Origin: Ustulina deusta
Taxonomy: Eukaryota > Ascomycota > Sordariomycetes > Xylariales > Xylariaceae
Assembly: GCA_023159155.1 (NCBI GenBank)
Contig: JAJNNX010000073.1
Span: 62,001 to 126,000, forward strand
DNA: 64,000 nucleotides
Direction: 5' to 3'
Position numbers and translations under genes: made by a program. The notes beneath the pieces are model-generated. The model saw only the letters and a program-made list of their open reading frames with translations, was not told the origin of the DNA and did no database searches. Positions 1 to 11,948 of the stretch are shown here, piece by piece (within the stretch, counting starts at the first letter, position 1; each line of letters begins with the position of its first letter).

Positions 1-647
1 GCCGGCTGCAATGCCGTTGTTCCACGGCTCGTGCTCGGATATATCCGATACAACTCGGAAGGACATCGCCTTTATTCCCGCAGCAGCCTTGGCTGCAAGA
101 CCAGCTTCGACATCATGGTAGAACAAATCTGTAGCTCCTGTTGGGATGAACAGCCCGTCCTGGAATGCCTTGTTAGAGTGCCGCAGATAGTAATGCAGAT
201 TTGCGCAAGTTGGCTTACTTCAGTAATGTCCCACCAGGGAAGATTATTGCCTCCTAGATGTTGCAAAAGATTAAACCCGGCGGGTACGATCATCGTTGCC
301 AGGTTCGCAATCATGAGAACACCGCCTTGTAACCCGGCGGCAGCACGCTCCTTGGCCCCAAGCCCTGTTACCGCGTTAGCGGCAACATGGCCACCGTAGG
401 AATGCGGTACTATGATTATCTCCTTCCCCGCATTGACGAGTGTCGTCAGCGCCGAATGGACGTGCTTCGCATCTTCAGCAAGCCCGATACTAGCATCTTT
501 TGAAACAATCGTTGGCAGTTCCGCGGCTATCGTCTCGAAGCCACGATCCTCGAGGACGGTGCGTAGGTTGTCGAAAACCCATACGTCATGCCACGCTCCA
601 GGAATGAAGAAGATGGTGGGTGCAGTCTTTTCAGTCGGGACAGCCAT
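1..647 (-). CDS. alpha/beta hydrolase (5' part; gene runs off the left edge)
   Basis: The start codon is the ATG whose first base is 647. Exons are 219-647 and 1-159, with a 59-nt intron at 160-218 (GTAAGC..CCAG, branch CTAAC). The spliced product continues in frame to the window edge, giving 196 visible residues. An N-terminal strand ending in PGAWH (residues 16-20) fits the oxyanion-hole turn of the family, and HSYGGH at 82-87 is the nucleophile elbow (GxSxG-like, Ser83). The cap region reads DGLFIPTGATDLFYHDV after the splice, typical of small fungal hydrolases of the AB_hydrolase_6 type. The catalytic His lies beyond the edge. No signal peptide is seen, so it is probably cytosolic. The substrate cannot be told from sequence; such enzymes are esterases, lactonases or dehalogenase-like. 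Family assignment is firm, function is open. Confidence 0.85.
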
Positions 648-1284
648 ATTAATAATTATGCGCAGTGTGTGGCGAAGAGGATGAAGTGCAGGACAGACAA
701 CGTGGAGAAAACGTGGAATACTGGGATGATATGCACCGAGGATTGAGCCATTTTTCTGTTGGTTCCATGCTCACCATAAAGCATCTGCCCATCATGCAGC
801 CCATTGCTTATGCAGCCAACATCGTTTGATCACCAGAGATGCCACCGCTCGCGCCACATTTAAGGGGCTGCTTTTGTCCTAACATGCAGCAGCCCTCCCA
901 GTCGATGTCCCAGGAAGGAAGGAAATGCTTGTCGGCTCGAATGAAAACGGCGGAAAAAACTTTTGAGATACGGCTTTACTGGGAGGATCAGCCGAGCTAT
1001 AATAGTTTCATTTTCATCACCAACGATCACATTTAGTTCAGTTTAGCGCGCCCCTATTCCCGCGGCGGCATAGCTTGGTCGAACGAGGTCAGTCTGGTCC
1101 CTGTCGGCGGCGACGACCAAGACATTGCTGGATCATGCCGCGTTTTATATTCATTAATTGAAAGTCTCTTTCACTCGCTGACGGAAAACCCAACTTGCAG
1201 ATCTCATTCTTTTCCACATCTATTGGTGCGTTTGTGGAGGGTTTGCCTGTTTGAAAACCTGAAAGACTTCCAACTGTGCCAGAA
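648..1284. other. intergenic, divergent promoters
   Basis: This is the shared upstream region of the hydrolase (-) and the PTH11-like gene (+). A short open frame at 839-1036 has no recognisable product and no fungal coding character. I see no RNA gene or repeat. Confidence 0.6.
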
Positions 1285-2721
1285 ATGGCCTTCCCACCTC
1301 CGCCAGCTGGCCTAGATCTCGGGGAAAGTCAGGCCCCCCAAATCTACGCAGGCCTTCTGATTCCATGGATTTTCGCGGTAGTCAATGTGTGCCTTCGGTT
1401 CACTGCTCGTCGACTTACTAGGGGCGGCTTTATCAGGGTAGAAGACTGGCTGGTCCTCGTCGCCTTGGTTCGATACCTCTAAACCCAACCACGTCCTTTG
1501 CCATGGTGCTAATAAGTTCTTAGATTCCAGCAACTATTCAAGTATTTACGGTTCTAGGATATTGTAAGCTCTTCACGACACTACGTGGTATAATCGTTAA
1601 CAAGCAACAGCGGTTCCCCATGGCGTTGGTCGACACGTCTGGGCAGCACCTGCAGATTCCATCAAAGTTTGGTCGCTTGGACTTTTTATTGCGGAGATAA
1701 CGTATACAATTACAATAGTACTGGTTAAGTATTCAACGCTGGTCTTCTACTGGCACGTTTTCGGTAGGAAGAAGTCCATTCGCCTACCGATATGGATTTT
1801 ATCCGGGGTGACCTCATTATGGGGAATAGCTGTTGTATGTGAACCCTCCCTTTCATAGCTTCCAGCTGACAATTCATAGATTCTCGTTTCTTGTTTCCAA
1901 TGCTTTCCTACCCGCGCTATTTGGGAACGCTTCGACCCAGTTCATCCTATCAAAGAATATACCTGTCCAATCGACGTCAGCGGCTTCGTGATTGGGAATG
2001 CGGTTCCAAATATTATCACGGATGGACTTGTTGTACTCCTCCCTCTACCTTATGTGCTGTCACTTCAATTACGCTTCAGCCAAAAGGTAGCACTCGCCGG
2101 TATCTTTCTCCTGGGATTACTGTAAGTCCCTAACGCTCCAAGTTAGGTGTAAATATAATCAACTAACCACAAAGCCAGCGTTACTCTTACCTCAATCATC
2201 CGCTTGGCATTATTCCAACAGGTCCCCTACAACAACCCTGATGTGACATGGGCTTTCTGTGCTCCAATTATTTGGTCAAATGTAGAGTGTAATTTGGCTA
2301 TTGCAGTGTGTAAGTGACTGTCGTATAAACCATCTATTTGGAAAGTTGTCCGCTAATCCGTATTTTAGCCTGTCTTCCATTTCTCAAACCAATCTTGAAC
2401 TTCATAATACATAGACAATTCAGCGACCCTTCAACCTCACTGAACAAGTCAGTCCCGACAAGGAACACACACATGTCGGGTTTCGGCCTCGGTCAACAGG
2501 GGGATATACCATACTCGAATTCTAACATCCAAACGAGTGTTACAACGAAGGGAGAAGACAAGAGGCCATTTGCGCGGCTATCTGACACGGAATCAGCAGG
2601 AAGCGGAGGCGAAGATGGAATCGAGATGAACAACTTTGATGATGGCGCCATCCTTGTCACCAAGGAGTTTCGGATACTCAACAAGGAGGAAGAGCAAGGA
2701 TACTATAAAACCGGAAGATAA
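1285..2721 (+). CDS. PTH11-like integral membrane protein (fungal rhodopsin-domain receptor)
   Basis: Six exons join in frame: 1285-1467, 1524-1563, 1611-1834, 1880-2121, 2179-2309, 2369-2721, giving 390 residues. The ATG at 1285 is used; the frame opens slightly upstream only at a GTG. The product has the layout of the fungal rhodopsin-domain family. A first membrane helix is followed by RFTARRL and a VEDWLV segment. Next come GVGRHVW, the long helix after EITYT with KYSTLVFYWHVF, and a conserved CF..RAIWERFDP loop with C..D. Late helices end in WSNVECNLA and CLPFLKP. The last about 110 residues form a polar, Ser/Glu-rich cytoplasmic tail with RLSDTESAGSGGEDG. The family includes Magnaporthe Pth11, a plasma-membrane GPCR-like protein for surface sensing, but this copy lacks an N-terminal CFEM domain. 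The ligand is unknown. Intron 1 begins GTTCGA, an atypical 5' site; it is supported by frame continuity and a GCTAATA branch point. Confidence 0.88.
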
Positions 2722-5700
2722 CCCTCGAGCAATACAGGCCCTCTTGTCCTAAAGGATATAAGGGACGATAATCATTGAACCGGTACTTTGTCGCAGGATC
2801 TACATATTCAGGTCTGCAGACATGGTTGCATGGCCTGTATTATGGGTAAAGAAAGCAGTATCGTTTGGTTTGGGGTTGAATGTTCTTGATTATTGCTTAT
2901 ACCAAAGTAGCTGAGTTAGTTCAGCGGAAAATCTGTATATTACGATACCCCCCTTGGAAACGAGGGATATGTATATAATTAGATAATAGACAAAGACTTG
3001 CCCACGAGGGCATTTAGACCCTTCGGGCGACAACATAAGAGTCCATCCATACTTATCCTTGAATTACGAGATCCTGACTTGGTAGGTATTCAAATGGCCC
3101 ACCTACAGTACCTTAGTACTTAGTACTAAGAAGCATTCCCAAACCAACTCATTTTCGCCGACTCCCTTAACACCCCCCATACCCCACATCTCCATAGTTG
3201 TTCTTCTGACATCGCCTCCAGAGAACTACGACATGCCGATTTCGAAGCCCCAAGTACTCATCTCCGCAGCCTTTTGGATGAAGCAGGTCACTATTCAAAC
3301 CTTATCGTTATTCAAAAAAACAATGCAGATGCACTAGCTTTGCGAGGTCCCCTCCTCCCGTCTTCCTTCCCGAGACGTCTATCGCGATACCGCATATATA
3401 TATGGCCGGCACCAACCCCGTCCCTCTTCGATTTGGTGTGTCTAGCCCAAATTTGGATGACAGGTAGACATATATTGCGCGGAGAATTTCGCCCTTAGAG
3501 ATGTAGTGTAGATTGTGACATTCCGTTGAGGTGATTGATGACGTGAGACCTGAGAACTAAGGTTGATGATTCACGCGCAGCTTTGATTTCAGACTTGCCG
3601 TGACACACCATTTCGTTCATCGGTTAGTCCTAGCTACTTTTAGGGAAAGTCGGTTGTTCTCTGTGTGTGCCAAGAAGAGAGGTGAGTTCTTATGCTGTCG
3701 AAGTGAGCATGTATGCCCCAGAGCAAGCTATTACGTTGTCAAGACAAGTGTCTATGCTGTCCCGGGCGGAGGGGGGGGCTATATATCGGGTTAAAGCAAG
3801 TGTTTATGCTGCCGAAGCAAGTATTGGTGCTGCTGAAGCGAGTGTGCCAGGCCGATAGGTACCGGGGCTTCAAATTCAGTATTTAACTCTTAACTTAGCT
3901 GCCCCAGGTCCAGATTGAACTTGTCTGATTTACCAGTGAGTAAGTGGCGGGATGCGCTCGAGAATTCTGTGTGGCTGTCCGCCCGAAAAACTCTCTTTGG
4001 GCAGCTAGATCCCTCCCCATTTCGTCATTAGCCAGCGGCCGATTATGTAGGAAGTGATACCTAGTTAGGGCTTGAACTGATTTTCGTGCTGGCGTTGAGA
4101 GGGCACCCTTGGCAAGCTCGTGCCTGGGCAGCGGGTTGACTGCAACTGGTAGTATTGGTAACACGACGGCCGCACCATCAGCTTTAGTAACCCCGTAGCA
4201 CCGCGCCCAGCTTTTTGTGGATAGTAACAACAGCGCTTCAGAAAACGACTGATATGGTACCTGGCATTTGAGTGAGGTGGCCTTGCTCCCGAGTCCACTC
4301 AGGGTCGGTTTCGGGTTGGTAAGCTAGCAGTATAACGCATCTGCTTGCAGAGCATTTTCTGAACCGCTCTCTTCTCTATAGCTTCTGATGCGATGCGGTG
4401 GCAGACCTGGATGGTGTCCAAAGCTGCTGTAGGCGGATAGCTTATGTCGTAGTTACTCATCTGTTGACGTACAGATTAGAGGGGGATTACCGCTCAACAC
4501 TGATTAAATGCCGGAATAGCGGTCCCGATACACCCATAATCACCAAGCCCTTAATATCTTCCTCTTTCTTGCTTCTCAGCTCGTGTCCTTCTTCGCAGCT
4601 TTTTTGCAGACCTTGTTAGGCCACTTCGTTACCTAGTTATTGGAAGTGGTATGTTTCTCGGCAAGTCTGATATGCAATGCGCCAAATTACCTAGAATGAA
4701 TAACACGAGACGCAAGAATAAAGAAATACGCTCGGACTTCTCTAACGCAATTAGCTGCGGGACTTACATATGCTATTAACCGTGAGGCAGAGTTGGATAT
4801 CGCTAATGCCCTGGTTGTCTTTCAGTAACGTCGGGGTCCGGGCATGACTTCCAGTAAGTAGAATCATTCATATGGGACATAGGACAAATGGACTGGCCGA
4901 AATAGTGGTCTTTCTCATCAATGTGGTGGGCTTAGGACTGTTGAAACACTGCTTTACTCGGAGGATTCGACAAGCTGTAATTTTTGTTTTTATCAGCGGC
5001 CAGAAGATATTAGCTGGATGTGATTCCATTCGAGGTGATGAACTACGTTTAGCTTGGAACAATGCCCAGCTATAGAGTTGACGTTGGGTGAAGACTGCAG
5101 CCTAGTTACAAATAGTCAATGAAGGAGCTAGTCTACTCAGACTTGATGAGACTTTGGGTGTATGATCGGTATACAACTCGTTGATACTAGGTCGTTATGC
5201 TTTTCCTCCTTTACTGTTTCCTAGAAATTTAGAAGTTCATCAGGTTTAAGGCAATCCTCGTTTTGTTTTGTTTCGGGGTTTATGCGTTTTGGTAGTCTCA
5301 AATAACCTGCTATCTCTTGTGAAGAGGTCGCCGGGTAGCCAACAATGTCTAAGTTAACACTATCTTTGCCTCGTTGTCTGCTTTCTTCGCAATTATCGCG
5401 GCTAACATTGTGCGAAGTAATTTGTCTCGCTTTCCCCCGATTGGCTATCTCTTGACGGGCCTGCATGACTACTCGACACGTGAGATCACAACATGTCGTC
5501 CTAAGGTCATAGCCTACATTACAAGATAACGAAAAGAGAAAAAATTAACATTAAGCATACACAGAAAGCAGAATATTAAGATCTGAAACGGGCAGGGCAG
5601 GGCAGACATGTCGCTACCCAAATTCGTATAGACCACATGGATCAGTAATTATATATTCATATAGTTATATACAATCTGGGCCATATAACTAGTTATATGT

Positions 5701-6408
5701 GCAGCTACTTGTAGGGCTTTATATTTCAATGTTTCTAATTCGCGAGTTAGCTCCAATCAATGTTTTGTTTTTTAGTCTTTTTGGGATGCATTTTGTGTGT
5801 CAGCATGCACTGTGTCTTTAATTGGGTTTTGGTCTTAGTTACTCTGCTTGGCGCCAGGACGCGAGTGCATCTATTCTTGGTACTATTCCAATATAGATAC
5901 CTACTTGAATGTCTTGGCATTCGTTTAGGTAAAGGGTTTCTCGGGTAATTATCCCTGTATGAGGGGGCTATCTGATCTTGTTGTCTTGGCTTCATCTTGG
6001 AAACTAGCAGTCAACATTGAACTGACTGCATTTAGTAGCATAGATCTCATGGTAGCAAGATGAGTAGCCTAAATATTTCGTTACGAGAGCTGAACATATA
6101 TTTTCAGTATTATTATTCATTTGGAGATATCGGACTTACCCCATCAGGTTGGTGCCGACTTTGGTCTTGTACAGTAAGAGATCCTAGCTAAAAAGGCAGC
6201 ACAATAGCCCACTTCTCGGTTTGTGGATGATCAATCCCTAGCATTTCTTCACAAAATGAGCACAGGCGCTCGAGCGCATCACCACGAACGGTCTCCATAG
6301 ACAATCCTACTCTCTTGGGAGCTGGTGCGGCACAGCGCAGCGTTATACAGCCAAACGTTGCCGTATTGTTAGAACCGAGGACTACCATCTTCTTAAAGCC
6401 GTTTCGCC
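2722..6408. other. gene-poor, decayed intergenic region
   Basis: About 3.7 kb without a supportable gene. It is moderately AT-rich with only short open frames; the longest, 82-122 codons, lack homology I recognise. It holds a 21-bp minisatellite (separate entry). A stretch at about 5640-5720 is very AT-rich. The texture suggests old, mutated repeat or transposon DNA, but no terminal repeats or transposase motifs could be read. Confidence 0.5.
3678..3855 (+). repeat. decayed 21-bp minisatellite
   Basis: Six to seven imperfect copies of a 21-nt unit, roughly GAAGCAAGTGTTTATGCTGCC, are seen near 3678, 3699, 3742, 3792, 3814 and 3835. They are interrupted by a G-run around 3768-3780. Read in frame, the unit would encode E-A-S-V-Y-A-A, so it may derive from a repetitive coding segment. 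The copies have diverged, and no surrounding gene is visible. Confidence 0.6.
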
Positions 6409-8241
6409 ATGGGTTCTGTGCAGCCCTCGCCGGCGACCAATTGGTCCTGGATAGACTCCGATGTCATCCCACATCTGACGTCGCAACCTTTACCCTATAT
6501 TGCGACTATTCTCGCTGCTGTCTTCATCGCTTACTCGGCGTGGAGCTCCAGACTTCGAAAGCTGCCACCGATTCTTAATGCGCCTAGCCGCTTTGATATG
6601 AGTAATTCTCTAGCCAAGCTAGATTTTCTCCAAAGAGGCGCCAATCTGTTGAAGACCGCAACAAACGAATTTGCCGACAAACCGGTTCGTATTGCGACAG
6701 ATACTGGCAACCTAATTGTTCTGCCACCCAACCACCTCGCTCAGGAGATTCGAAATGAACCCAATCTGAGTTTTTTTGCAAGCTCCGAGGAGGTAAGATA
6801 ATTTTCATCCGTTCTGAGACTAGTCTAACGTACCTTTTTAGGACTTCCACGGTAAGCTTCCTGGTTTTGAAGCGTTCAATGCCGAAAAGGCAGCTGGTAT
6901 GCTGCTTAAAGTCACCCGAAATCAATTGACAAAGTATCTAAGTAAGTAGCGACAGAATCTCAGCCAAGATTCCCTGCTTTTCATTTGATCCCACTTGCTT
7001 GAACTAAACGGTCTATATAGCAAAGGTGACAAGACCAGTATCCTTGGAAGCAAGTTTCGCGCTACACAACCTCCTCGGGGAATCTCCTGGTAAGTCATAT
7101 CGCTCTAAACCATCTATACAAATCACTGACTTTTAAACCATTATAGAATGGAAAGAGGTCAATGTGATGCATACAAGCGTAAAATATGTATCAAGTCTAT
7201 CTTCCCGTATCTTCTTAGGCGACGAGCTCTGCCGTAACAAGCTATGGCTTGATACCACCTCTCAGTACGCCATCAATTCTATGCACGCCGTCAAGAGATT
7301 GCGCCTGTACCCGAAATTCTCGAGGCGGTTTGTTCATTGGTTTCTGCCAGAATGCCGATTGATCCGCAGGCTGCTCAACGAAGCTCGGGTTATCATCCAA
7401 GAGGTCCTCGATAGAAGACGAGCGGAAAAGATCGCAGCTGCCAAGGAAGGTCGGCCAATCCCGCGTTCAAATGATGCTATTGAATGGGCCGAGGAGGAGT
7501 CAAAGAACGATCCGTACGACCCTGCTGTCTACCAAATTGGGCTCTCTATGGCTGCCATTCACACCACGTCAGACCTCCTTAACCAGACTCTGCATAACCT
7601 AGTCCAGCGGCCGGAACTCATTAACGACTTGCGTGAGGAGATGATCGAGGTTCTCCAGAATGAAGGTCTCACAAAGACAGCGCTCTTCAATCTCAAGCTA
7701 ATGGATAGTGTCCTCAAAGAGACACAGAGACTAAAGCCTATAAAGATGAGTGAGTATCCTGAGGTCTACTTCTAGTATGTTTCTCGACTGACGGCGCTTG
7801 CCCTTAACAGCAACCATGCATCGCATTGCTCTTGCAGATGTCACATTATCAGATGGGACAGTTATCCCAAAAGGTACCAAGTGTGCCGTCCGCTCTACTA
7901 AGCGGCTCGACCCGAATGTATATGAGAACCCGGACGTGTTTGATGGGGCTCGATTCATGCGTATGCGTGATGTGTCTGGCAAGGCAAACCAAGCACACCT
8001 TGTGACTACCGGCACTGAGTCTCTTGGATTTGGTCACGGTCTTCACGCTTGTCCTGGACGGTTCTTCGCTGCAAATGAGCTCAAGATTGCTCTAGTCCAC
8101 CTGCTTCTCAAGTACGATTTGAAGCCCACCAAGGACTATGCTCACAAGGTCATCGAACTCGGGTTCGATTTGCGTGTCGACCCTACGACTCTCATTTTGG
8201 TTCGGAGGCGGGAAGCGGAGATAGATTTAGATTCATTATAA
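6409..8241 (+). CDS. cytochrome P450 monooxygenase (ent-kaurene-oxidase-like group)
   Basis: Five exons, 6409-6792, 6842-6941, 7021-7089, 7147-7749 and 7811-8241, give 528 residues in one frame. An N-terminal membrane anchor lies at about residues 30-45. The I-helix carries AAIHTTSD, where His stands in place of the usual acidic residue before the conserved Thr. I know this AAIHTT form from fungal P450s related to ent-kaurene oxidase. The K-helix ExxR is ETQR. The meander has FDGARF, and the heme loop FGHGLHACPGR places the thiolate ligand at Cys466. The enzyme should be ER-bound and use a CPR partner. The closest branch is inferred from the I-helix and from TTMHRIALADVTLSDG, not from a search. 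No terpene cyclase lies next to it, so the substrate is unknown. Confidence 0.9.
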
Positions 8242-9605
8242 TCATTGATTGGGTGTAGTGCGGCGGACTAGTTTCACGGTACCATCATGTATACGAGCCA
8301 ACTGGCTGATAAAATGTAGTATATCCTATGAATTACGTGTATTTCTTTGGCAGTGAGCCAAGTTGTGTGGAAAAGATAATAGACCCTATTACTTCCTCTT
8401 CTGCTTGATATATCCCCTGTACAGATAAGGCATCTCTTCAATTAGCCTACTTCAGGAGTGTAAACTCAACTCAGCGGCGCCCATTGTGTGATTGGCCAAA
8501 GCTATTAGAAATCATGTGCAGCAGAGAGCGAAAACTGCAAGAAAGCTGCAATACTTAGCTTATGAACACCTAATTTCATGAAGCAAAACGTAGAGGCCAG
8601 TACAATATTTGGTACGCCAAGACATAGGTTTCACACAAGCTTAGCATTCAGCAAGGCTGAACATTTTGTCTTCAAAGGCCATCATACCTGGCAATACTTA
8701 ACATCTATGGGCACTAAAGGGGCGTGTTTCTTTTTATCAGAAACCAGCTTAGTTAAGTACGCACCCAATGTTAAGGATGCCTTCTCACGAGTGAAACCAC
8801 AGCAGTGTTGCCAGTAAGTTTAAGAGCCGGCCATAACAATATTTGTGTTAAATTTCTTCCAATAAATCTTGTTGTTGCCCAATCTCAATAGAATAACACA
8901 GAGATTTGCAATTCGGCAGCCAAGATCAGAACACTGACGTTAAGATTACAATGTTGTCCCCGGTCTAGAACATGACCATACATATCTCATATTGGCATGG
9001 TTCATGTTCTCTCACGCCTGTTGTGAAATGGTAGCCTTAATACCGCTTGTTAATAAGAAATAATGTGAAGAACCGGTATCAACCTGAGCCTTGTTACCAT
9101 CAGTGTTGTCATCCCATGGTGAACATCAAAGAGCTTTCAGTTCACATGCTCTCTTCATACCAGTAGGGTCATAGAAGGCCGGCCGAGAAGTGGCAGATCA
9201 GATCAGTCGCCGTTCAAATTACAATAACCATCGTAGTGGCTATGGTTTAGAGCAAACTCTGCCAAATACGCATCTATACAACATACGCAGCTAAAGGCCG
9301 TGGCGTGTGACATTCTTTTAGATATTAGCCCCGTGAGGTACTCTTCAGATACCTTTTTTTTTCCTTCCTTCTCTAGGACTCACGGGCACGCGCAACGTAA
9401 GTCCCCACCATCACCCAACATCCTCATCTGAGCTCGTCCAGAGAGCAATTTTACATCAGCCTTGTATGATCCTTTCAAACAACATTCAATCATTAATTGT
9501 CACTTGTTAACAAGAACAAAAGGGAAAAAGGAAGACTGACTGAGTGTGCAGCACTGAAGATACACAAAAAAAAACGCACAACGAGCCCATCAACATCAAG
9601 ACAAA
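8242..9605. other. intergenic
   Basis: No gene is supported. An 80-codon open frame at 8578-8817 shows no domain and AT-rich codon use. No RNA gene or tandem array was found. Confidence 0.55.
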
Positions 9606-10435
9606 ATGGACGGAAACTTGACTCTCGAGGAGATAGCATCCCAAGCCTTGATGCTCCTGGCCTCTGTAAGAACCAAGTCTCACTCTCCTCTAATTCAGCA
9701 GCATAACTAACACTCATAACAGCAAGGTCATCCCGCTGCCGCTGCCGCCGCTGCTCCTCCGCCTGTGCTCTTGGCTCCGGCTCCGGCTCCGGCTCCGGCT
9801 CCCGTTCCGGCACCAGCACCGGCTGAGGTTCCGGCTCCAGCTCCGACTCCAGCTCAGGCTCTAGTTCTGGCTCTAGTGCTAGCTGTGGCTCTAGCTCAAG
9901 CTCAAGCTCAAGCTCAAGCTCAAGCTCAAGTTCCGGCTGTGGCTCCCGCTGCCCCGGCAGCAAACAACGCAAATGCAGGCGCACAGGTCAGTATCTCTCC
10001 ACTTGAAGCTCAAGCTCAACCCAATTCCTATATACTAATCTACGGAAGCAGCTGCAACCACCCGCCGCCGCCGCCTCTCACCTCCGAAGCAGCATCAGAA
10101 TCGCCGAGTTCTGGGCGGTGGACATGGCGAACTGGCCCGCAGCGGCAGTCGCGCTGGCGAGACTTCCGGCCCAGCGAACGGTCCAGAAGCTTCGGAACAA
10201 ATTCTTGCCCGACCCTGTCGAGTACGATATGACCGCCGCGGTTGGACAGTGCGTTGGCCAGCAGGCCGCCAAGCCCTGTGCCCGTTGCCAGCGCGGCGCC
10301 GGCAACTTCACCGGCGGATGTGTCGTTCCGCCCGCTGGTATGGCCGGCATTGCCATGAAGCAGCCGCGATGCTGCTTCAGCTGCCTATATCAATGGCAGT
10401 ACAAGCACTGCTCGCTTCGGCGAGGCCGAAACTAA
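9606..10435 (+). CDS. DUF3716-domain protein with Pro-Ala and Ala-Gln repeats
   Basis: Exons 9606-9665, 9723-9986 and 10052-10435 give about 235 residues; the last acceptor could also lie three bases upstream. The short first exon encodes MDGNLTLEEIASQALMLLAS. Exon 2 is almost entirely low complexity: a Pro-Ala dipeptide run followed by an Ala-Gln run built from six GCTCAA hexamers (9894-9929). Exon 3 holds an amphipathic stretch (FWAVDMANWPAAAVALARLP) and then the Cys cluster typical of fungal DUF3716. It reads CVGQQ..KPCARCQRGAG, a later GC, RCCFSC and HCSLRRG at the C terminus. The spacing of these Cys pairs suggests metal binding, but no function is known for the family. Such proteins are common, fast-evolving and often strain-specific in filamentous ascomycetes. 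Confidence 0.75.
9894..9929 (+). repeat. GCTCAA hexamer microsatellite (6 units)
   Basis: Six perfect tandem GCTCAA units lie inside exon 2 of the DUF3716 gene and encode Ala-Gln pairs. They are preceded by diverged GCTCTA/GCTCCG units, so the whole 9760-9940 stretch looks like one expanded hexamer tract. Confidence 0.9.
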
Positions 10436-11948
10436 GCCTGGCACCTGGCACCAGCTGCCAGCAGCTGCAGAGAAAGAGAAAGAGAAGGAGAAGCAAGGCT
10501 TGTTTTTAGCTGTAGCTAGAAATAAATAAACAAATGACTCAGAAGTTCTCTGATAATAGTGAAATGCCCTGTTATAATACTTTTAAATAAGTCTCAAAGC
10601 GTAATAAGCAACTAGAATAAAGGTAGGAATAACTAGGATATAAACAATAGGATAAGCAGCTAATCACTCTTTATACCTTTGTTATAAGCAATAGGATAAT
10701 CAACTAATCACTGCTTATACCTTATATTATGTCCTAGGCATTGAGGTTTCGGGCTCACGGTAGGTAATTCACCCTTGTTGTTGCGCGAAGGTTTTTGAAA
10801 CGCCTATGGATTAGTAGATGATCTCCATGATATGCAGCAGTCTCTTTGTTGTGAGTGTACCTTGTAACACTATGGCATAAATGCAGAAGTTACCTTCTGT
10901 TACATACTAAGTACGTATATAATAGCTGCAGACAAGTCAAGCGCCCGACTTGACTACGTTCTACTTTTGGTAGTGTTGCGGTATGTTGCTGCAGTTACGT
11001 TCCGTAACACCTTCTAGCAACCCCAATATCCAAATAATTTTAGCAGATTTGCCTTGAGATCTTCTAGGGACAACATTTCAGAATAAGTATTACAGCGTGC
11101 AGGTATCCTAATAGAGTAACTATAGTAGTCAGGACGAAAGGGGGTCCTAGATGCCATGGGAGGTTGCATTCGGGTATTGAGGTCTTATTCTGTTAAAGCT
11201 AAGGATCTGCCAGGTGCGAAAATGGAACATATATAAATAGAAGGGGCATCGAGGCGAGGAAAAAAGGAAGGAGGGTATGAACTGGGTTTCTGAGGAGCTA
11301 TTATTACATGTATACAAGGCGAAAATATAACGATATCATGAAAACCCAACACCATTGGTATCCTACAAGTCCAATACCAAATGCATACCGACATGACCAA
11401 TGATATAAAAGACCTCCAACAATCGTGATGAGAGAATAAATAATACCGAGGCAGTATAGCACCGTCACAACGCACAGGGCCTACTAGCATCAAGCCGCAA
11501 GTTCCCAATCCAGACAATCACGGTTGATCAACGAATCAAGTCACGAAGTGAAGTATGCTCTTGTTCTCATTTATACATTCCTTCTACCAATCCATCCCGC
11601 AACATCCCACCTATCTATCTAAGTACTTAGTGAGTAGTAAGTAAGGGAGGCGGGCAAAGTAGGTAGTGAGTGAGTTAATACATTGTGATGATGCGATGAT
11701 ATTACACGAACCCACGTATTCCATCCTGGCGTCGTCCTCAGCATGGAATCTGGTGCTACGGCCGAGCTTATTTCCAAGAGCAGCTTTCTCGTGAATAGCT
11801 GGGGCATGAGGACTGAACATGACCACATCCCGGTATAAATGCCTTCTGGTGGCTCGGACAAGAAGCCGATCCTTTGTTTCCATGCAGGACTCGACGCTGA
11901 TTGTTTCCCGCTGGCCTAGCTATGAAGTCGGCGTTATCTCCACTACCG
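10436..11948. other. intergenic between convergent genes
   Basis: No gene is supported. It contains an imperfect direct repeat (next entry). A 110-codon reverse frame at 11185-11517 has no recognisable motif. Confidence 0.55.
10643..10723. repeat. imperfect direct repeat, two copies of about 37 bp
   Basis: Copies at about 10643-10680 and 10687-10723 share AACAATAGGATAA, CTAATCACT and TTATACCTT blocks with a few substitutions and sit almost back to back. This is either a local duplication or the remains of a small mobile element. No target-site duplication was identified. Confidence 0.6.
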
